Origin: JACCTH01 sp035281645
Lineage (GTDB): Bacteria; Actinomycetota; Acidimicrobiia; Spongiisociales; ZC4RG35
DNA length: 17,466 bases
Assembly (NCBI GenBank): GCA_035281645.1
Contig: DATEDN010000188.1
Coordinates: forward strand, 1 to 17,466
Direction: 5' to 3'
Below the pieces are notes generated by a model. The model did no database searches and was not told where the DNA came from. It saw only the letters and a program-made list of their open reading frames with translations. The number at the start of each line of letters is the position of its first letter. Positions within the stretch are counted from its first letter, which is position 1. The translations under genes were made by a program, and so were the position numbers. Positions 14,152-17,466 of the stretch are shown piece by piece.

Positions 14152-14756
14152 CCGTTCTCGGCGCCGTGCCGGTGAAGCCCTTTCGTTCGGCCAAGAACCG
14201 CCTCGCCAAGGAAATGACCATTCCGCAAAGACGCCTGCTCGCCGAACACCTTGGCGAACGGACGCTGGCCGCCGTCGCGGAAGCCGGTATGGAGGCGATG
14301 GTCCTCGCCGCCGACGAAGAGGTAGCGGTTTGGGCCAAGAGTTTGGGATATCGCGCTCTTCTCGATCCCGGATCCGACCTCAACTCCGCCGCGAGGGCCG
14401 CCGCAGACTTGGCTGCAACCGAGGGCCGACCCTGGCTTTTGATCCACAGCGACCTCCCGTTAATCAACGCCCCCGCCCTCGCACAAACACTCGCCGCCCT
14501 GAACAGCGGACGACCGGTCATCGCCCCCAGCCCGGATGGAGGAACACCGTTGATGGGCTGGCGAGGAGTAGAGCTCGCCTTCAAGTACGGGCCGGGCAGT
14601 TTTGGGCGCCATATTCGCCAACTGGCGGCCCACCAACCTCTGGTGGCTACCGATTTCCGGCTGATGTTCGATATCGATCGACCGGCCGACCTTGCCTTCG
14701 TCCTTCGACGAGATCGGTCGCTGGTTGAACGGCTCTCTACCCTGCCTGCCTCGTGA
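14148..14756 (+). CDS. cofC: CofC/FbiD guanylyltransferase for coenzyme F420
   Basis: CofC-family enzymes join GTP to 2-phospholactate (archaea) or phosphoenolpyruvate (actinobacterial FbiD), giving the activated precursor of the F420 side chain. The 202-aa product has VPVKPFRSAKNRLA (8-20), LNSAARAAADLAA (79-91), the metal-site block LLIHSDLPLI (97-106), VIAPSPDGGTPLMGW (124-138), FKYGPGSFGRHI (145-156) and a terminal FDIDRPADL (174-182). These are ordered as in CofC. DGGT replaces the more usual DGTGT-like sequence. The frame is open to 14016, but ATG 14148, inside an ATGA overlap with the VOC gene, begins at the family N terminus. In an actinobacterium fbiD would be the matching symbol. 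The stop overlaps the next start by 4 nt. Confidence 0.9.
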   Translation: MTVLGAVPVKPFRSAKNRLAKEMTIPQRRLLAEHLGERTLAAVAEAGMEAMVLAADEEVAVWAKSLGYRALLDPGSDLNSAARAAADLAATEGRPWLLIHSDLPLINAPALAQTLAALNSGRPVIAPSPDGGTPLMGWRGVELAFKYGPGSFGRHIRQLAAHQPLVATDFRLMFDIDRPADLAFVLRRDRSLVERLSTLPAS

Positions 14757-15475
14757 CCAGCGAACTTCTCTCGACTCCCAAGCGCGCCCTGACCATTGGC
14801 GCTCATCCCGACGACGCCGAATTCGGCTCCGGCGGGACTTTGGCCCGATGGGCCCAGGAAGGCTGCGAGGTATCGATGCTGGTAGTAACCGATGGTTCAA
14901 AGGGCTCCTGGGACCCGGACATCGCTCCCGATCAGCTCGCCCGCTCCCGCATCGAAGAACAGGAAAAGGCGGCCTCGGTGCTCGGTGCAAAGGGCCAATT
15001 GGTCCATCTCGGCCACGTCGACGGGGAGCTCGAGTACTCGATGGAGCTCAGGCGCCAACTCTGCATGTGGATCCGACGCCTACGTCCTGAGGTTGTTCTC
15101 TCCCACGACCCCTGGCGACGCTACATGCTCCATCCCGACCATCGCGCCACCGGCTGGGGCGCCATCGATGGCGTGGTGGCCGCTCGCGACCACCTTTTCT
15201 TTCCAGAGCTAGGACTGGAGAAGCATCGTCCCGAGGCGATCCTCCTCTGGGGCGCCGATGAGCCCGATTATTGGGAAGACATCTCCTCGACCTTCGATCA
15301 GAAAATCGAAGCCTTGCTTTGCCATTCGAGCCAAGCCGAGACGTCGATGCACAAAGCCGACACCGACGAGGATGGACGGACGCAGTTCCTCAACCGGATG
15401 CGAGATTGGGCCCGAACCCAGGGAGAGGCCGCCGGACTCGAACAAGCCGAGTCCTTCAAACTGCTACGCCCTTAG
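14753..15475 (+). CDS. PIG-L/LmbE family zinc deacetylase
   Basis: PIG-L family enzymes remove N-acetyl groups from GlcNAc-type sugars using zinc; actinobacterial relatives act in mycothiol synthesis (MshB) and conjugate breakdown (Mca). The zinc motif AHPDDAE (His18, Asp21) and the third ligand His130 in HPDHRATG are present. VVTDGSKGSWDP and LSHDPWRRYMLHPDH are conserved-looking loops. At 240 aa it is shorter than the roughly 300 aa of MshB, so I do not assign mshB. The GTG start sits in a GTGA overlap with the cofC stop. The stop codon abuts the stop of the convergent ABC ATPase gene with no base between them. A link with F420 or thiol metabolism is only suggested by position. Confidence 0.88.
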   Translation: MTSELLSTPKRALTIGAHPDDAEFGSGGTLARWAQEGCEVSMLVVTDGSKGSWDPDIAPDQLARSRIEEQEKAASVLGAKGQLVHLGHVDGELEYSMELRRQLCMWIRRLRPEVVLSHDPWRRYMLHPDHRATGWGAIDGVVAARDHLFFPELGLEKHRPEAILLWGADEPDYWEDISSTFDQKIEALLCHSSQAETSMHKADTDEDGRTQFLNRMRDWARTQGEAAGLEQAESFKLLRP

Positions 15476-16663
15476 CTAACGAATGGCGTCCCCAGTTTCT
15501 TTGTCGAAGAAGTGGAGCTTCTCGGTTTCCACGACCAGCTTCGCCTCGTCACCGGGCTTGGGGACAAAGTCGGGGTCGACCCGCGCCGTGAACTTGGTCT
15601 CGTCGCCCAGGGAGGCGGCGTCGGTCCCCTGATCGGCCAGAAGCTCGCGAATGTCAGGAGTGACCACCGGAGGGGACGGCTTGACAAAATGGATATAGGC
15701 CTCAGAGCCGAGCTGTTCTACTAGCCCCACCTTGACTGAGATTGTCTGTTGGGGATCCGCCGAGGGCACTGCCGCTACCAGCTCGAACATCTCGGGCCGG
15801 ATACCCACCACGATCTCCTTGCCCTTATAGTCGGCAAGTCCGGTCTTCTCCGCCATGGCGGTGCGGTCCAATTTGACTTTGTCCCCGCCGAGATTGGCGT
15901 AGACGTCGTCGCCCTCGCCCTCGAGCGTCCCGTAGATGAAGTTCATCGAGGGGGAACCGATGAAGCCGGCCACAAATAGGTTGTCAGGGAAGTCATAGAG
16001 GTTGCGCGGCGTGTCGACCTGTTGCAGGCGACCCTTTCTGATCACCGCCACCCGATCGCCCATTGTCATCGCCTCGACCTGATCGTGGGTGACGTAGACG
16101 GTGGTCGTCCCGAGCCGCTGCTGCAGGAGCCCGATCTCAGATCGCATCTGGACGCGGAGCTTGGCGTCGAGGTTAGAGAGCGGCTCGTCCATCAGGAAGG
16201 CGGAGGGTTCGCGGACGATCGCCCGACCCATCGCCACCCGTTGGCGCTGGCCACCGGAGAGCGCTTTGGGTTTTCTCTGCAGGTATTCCCCCAGTTCGAG
16301 TACCCGGGCGGCTTCGTTGACCCGCCGGTTGATTTCGTCCTTGGACATCTTCCGGAGCTTCAAGCCAAACGCCATGTTGTCGAAGACCGTCATGTGGGGA
16401 TACAGGGCGTAGTTCTGGAAAACCATGGCGATGTCGCGGTCCTTGGGGGTGACGTCGTTGACGACCCGGTCCCCGATCTTGAGCTCGCCCTCGGTTACCT
16501 CCTCCAACCCAGCGATCATCCGGAGCAGGGTCGACTTTCCGCAGCCGGATGGCCCCACCAGGACGAGAAACTCGCCGTCGGAGATATTCAGATTGACATC
16601 GGTGATTACCCGGTTGCCGCCGGGATAGATCTTGCCGACCTTGTCGAAGGTAATGGAAGCCAC
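15476..16663 (-). CDS. ugpC: Sugar ABC transporter ATP-binding protein, UgpC/MsmK/MalK type
   Basis: This is a 395-aa cytoplasmic ATPase that energises carbohydrate or glycerol-3-phosphate importers. Walker A is GPSGCGKST (37-45), followed by the Q-loop at VFQNYALYPHMTVFDNMAFG (81-100), signature LSGGQ (135-139), Walker B FLMDE (156-160), D-loop SNLDAK and H-loop His193 in VTHDQVEAMTMGDR. About 150 C-terminal residues form the TOBE/OB regulatory domain typical of this subfamily. The start is the GTG at 16663, fixed by an ideal Shine-Dalgarno sequence 7 nt upstream. No permease or binding-protein gene is adjacent, so it is probably a shared ATPase working with importers encoded elsewhere, as MsmK does. 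The exact name within UgpC/MsmK/MalK is uncertain. Confidence 0.92.
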   Translation of the reverse strand: MASITFDKVGKIYPGGNRVITDVNLNISDGEFLVLVGPSGCGKSTLLRMIAGLEEVTEGELKIGDRVVNDVTPKDRDIAMVFQNYALYPHMTVFDNMAFGLKLRKMSKDEINRRVNEAARVLELGEYLQRKPKALSGGQRQRVAMGRAIVREPSAFLMDEPLSNLDAKLRVQMRSEIGLLQQRLGTTTVYVTHDQVEAMTMGDRVAVIRKGRLQQVDTPRNLYDFPDNLFVAGFIGSPSMNFIYGTLEGEGDDVYANLGGDKVKLDRTAMAEKTGLADYKGKEIVVGIRPEMFELVAAVPSADPQQTISVKVGLVEQLGSEAYIHFVKPSPPVVTPDIRELLADQGTDAASLGDETKFTARVDPDFVPKPGDEAKLVVETEKLHFFDKETGDAIR

Positions 16664-16670
16664 CTTGCGT

Positions 16671-16678
16671 CCTCCTCT
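16671..16678 (-). promoter_or_regulatory. Strong Shine-Dalgarno of the ABC ATPase gene
   Basis: AGAGGAGG on the minus strand ends 7 nt before the GTG at 16663. It decides that start over the ATG 42 nt further upstream. It is the only textbook ribosome binding site I found correctly spaced for a gene start in this window. Confidence 0.8.
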
Positions 16679-16755
16679 AATACGCTGCGTCTTCGAACCT
16701 ACCATGAGGGCTCAGAACGCGCCCCCGATGTGCAGTCGAAAGGTATGGCATTCCG

Positions 16756-17460
16756 GTGACCAAAGTCGCAGTGATAACCGGTGGTACCGGGGGTCTGGGC
16801 AGTGCTCTCGTCGGCCGGCTCCTGCGCGACGACTACAGGTTGGCCCTGACATATTTGTTGCCCGAAGAGGCCGAGCGTTTCGAGAGCCAATTCGAGGTCG
16901 ATGATGATCGCATCAGCCTTCGTCGGGTGGACGCCACCAATCCGGAGGCGATCGGCGGGCTGATGAAAGAGGTCGCCGAACAACACGGCGCCATTCATGT
17001 CGCCTGTTCCCTGGTGGGGGGTTGGGCCGGGGGACGGGACGTCGAGGACACCGACGACTTGAGGTTCGAGCGAATGATTGATCTCAACCTGCGATCGGCG
17101 TTCTATACAGCCCGCGCCGCCCTTCCACATTTGAAGGCGGCCGGCTGGGGTCGACTGCTTTTGGTCGGGAGCCGAGCTGCCTTTGATACCCCGGGAGGTC
17201 AGGCCGCTTTCAATGCCGCCAAGGCTGGAGTCGTGGCCCTGGGAAAGACGATCGCTCAGGAACTCGACGGAACCAAGGTGACCTGCAACGTCCTGCTTCC
17301 GTCGGTGATCGACACCCCGGCCACCAGAGCGACCGCACCGTATGCGGACTACATCACCTGGCCCACTCCCGACGAGATCGCGGCCGTCGCCGAGTTCTTG
17401 CTGTCCGAGGCCTCGGGAGTGATCAACGGAGCTGCTGTTCCGGTCTTCGGCCGCAGCTAG
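16756..17460 (+). CDS. Short-chain dehydrogenase/reductase (SDR) with Phe at the catalytic Tyr position
   Basis: This is a 234-aa Rossmann-fold protein. The nucleotide-binding motif TGGTGGLG (8-15), VDATNP (58-63), the conserved Asn111 in IDLNLRSAF, Ser139 in LLVGSRAAF, and Lys156 are all in place. The catalytic YxxxK is FNAAK: Phe152 (codon TTC) lies exactly 13 residues after Ser139, where Tyr belongs. PSVIDTPATR and SGVINGAAVPVFG are typical C-terminal SDR segments. Without the Tyr hydroxyl, ordinary SDR catalysis should be impaired, so it may have an altered reaction, a regulatory role or only bind nucleotide. The GTG start follows an AAAGG about 12 nt upstream. It diverges from the ABC ATPase gene across 92 nt. 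The frame is intact, so it is not a pseudogene. Confidence 0.9.
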   Translation: MTKVAVITGGTGGLGSALVGRLLRDDYRLALTYLLPEEAERFESQFEVDDDRISLRRVDATNPEAIGGLMKEVAEQHGAIHVACSLVGGWAGGRDVEDTDDLRFERMIDLNLRSAFYTARAALPHLKAAGWGRLLLVGSRAAFDTPGGQAAFNAAKAGVVALGKTIAQELDGTKVTCNVLLPSVIDTPATRATAPYADYITWPTPDEIAAVAEFLLSEASGVINGAAVPVFGRS

Positions 17461-17466
17461 CGGTTC

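Noticed and set aside
16745..16759. Mini-ORF ATG GCA TTC CGG TGA ending on the SDR start codon
   Set aside because: It could be a tiny coupled leader, but four codons with an AAGG only 1 nt upstream are easily produced by chance.
1..17466. CRISPR arrays, transposases, phage genes, toxin-antitoxin pairs or defence systems
   Set aside because: No regularly spaced direct repeats and no proteins of these classes are present; all sizeable frames are accounted for by metabolic, cell-wall, translation or transport genes.

Overview
The window is G+C-rich, densely packed bacterial chromosome. It looks actinobacterial: a 528-aa three-domain SerA of the mycobacterial type, a MurA with Asp in place of the fosfomycin-target Cys, a CofC/FbiD enzyme for coenzyme F420 next to an F420-type LLM oxidoreductase, a PIG-L deacetylase, and several start codons 6-8 nt after a -10-like hexamer (leaderless style). 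An uncultured member of Acidimicrobiia is my best guess, but the class is inference. I see no phage, plasmid, transposase, CRISPR or defence genes. The content is mostly housekeeping, and the unusual signals are palindromic elements, altered active sites and one uncharacterised protein.

Layout. (1) 1-2935, minus: murA followed by a secreted SpoIID/LytB-domain protein, both cell-wall related. (2) rpiB (plus) diverges from murA. (3) 3512-9196, minus: a tightly packed run read as S9 peptidase, branched-chain aminotransferase, uncharacterised 159-aa protein, fumarylacetoacetate-hydrolase-family protein, gltX and tRNA-Glu. Gene joints here are overlaps or gaps of up to 9 nt. (4) 9199-9690, plus: pgpA for phospholipid synthesis. 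It converges on serA (minus, 9733-11319), and a 20-bp-stem hairpin lies at the junction. (5) 11392-12608, plus: a universal stress protein and a thioesterase-like protein joined by a GTGA overlap. (6) 12629-13606, minus: an LLM oxidoreductase. It diverges from a plus-strand operon of a VOC protein, cofC/fbiD and a PIG-L deacetylase, with 4-nt overlaps at both internal joints. The 62-nt divergent gap is almost wholly one palindrome. (7) 15476-16663, minus: an orphan UgpC/MsmK-type sugar-ABC ATPase. It diverges from a short-chain dehydrogenase whose catalytic Tyr is Phe.

The largest stretch without a protein gene is 3428-3688 (261 nt), which holds the tRNA. Positions 1-90 hold only a small perfect palindrome, and 17461-17466 hold nothing recognisable.

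The most interesting non-coding signal is a pair of 44-nt palindromic cores, at 9682-9725 and 13616-13659. Both have the same length and the same CTnGCGTA / TACGCnAG ends, so they may belong to an interspersed repeat family. A different palindromic cassette is translated in frame just after the signal peptide of the SpoIID protein.
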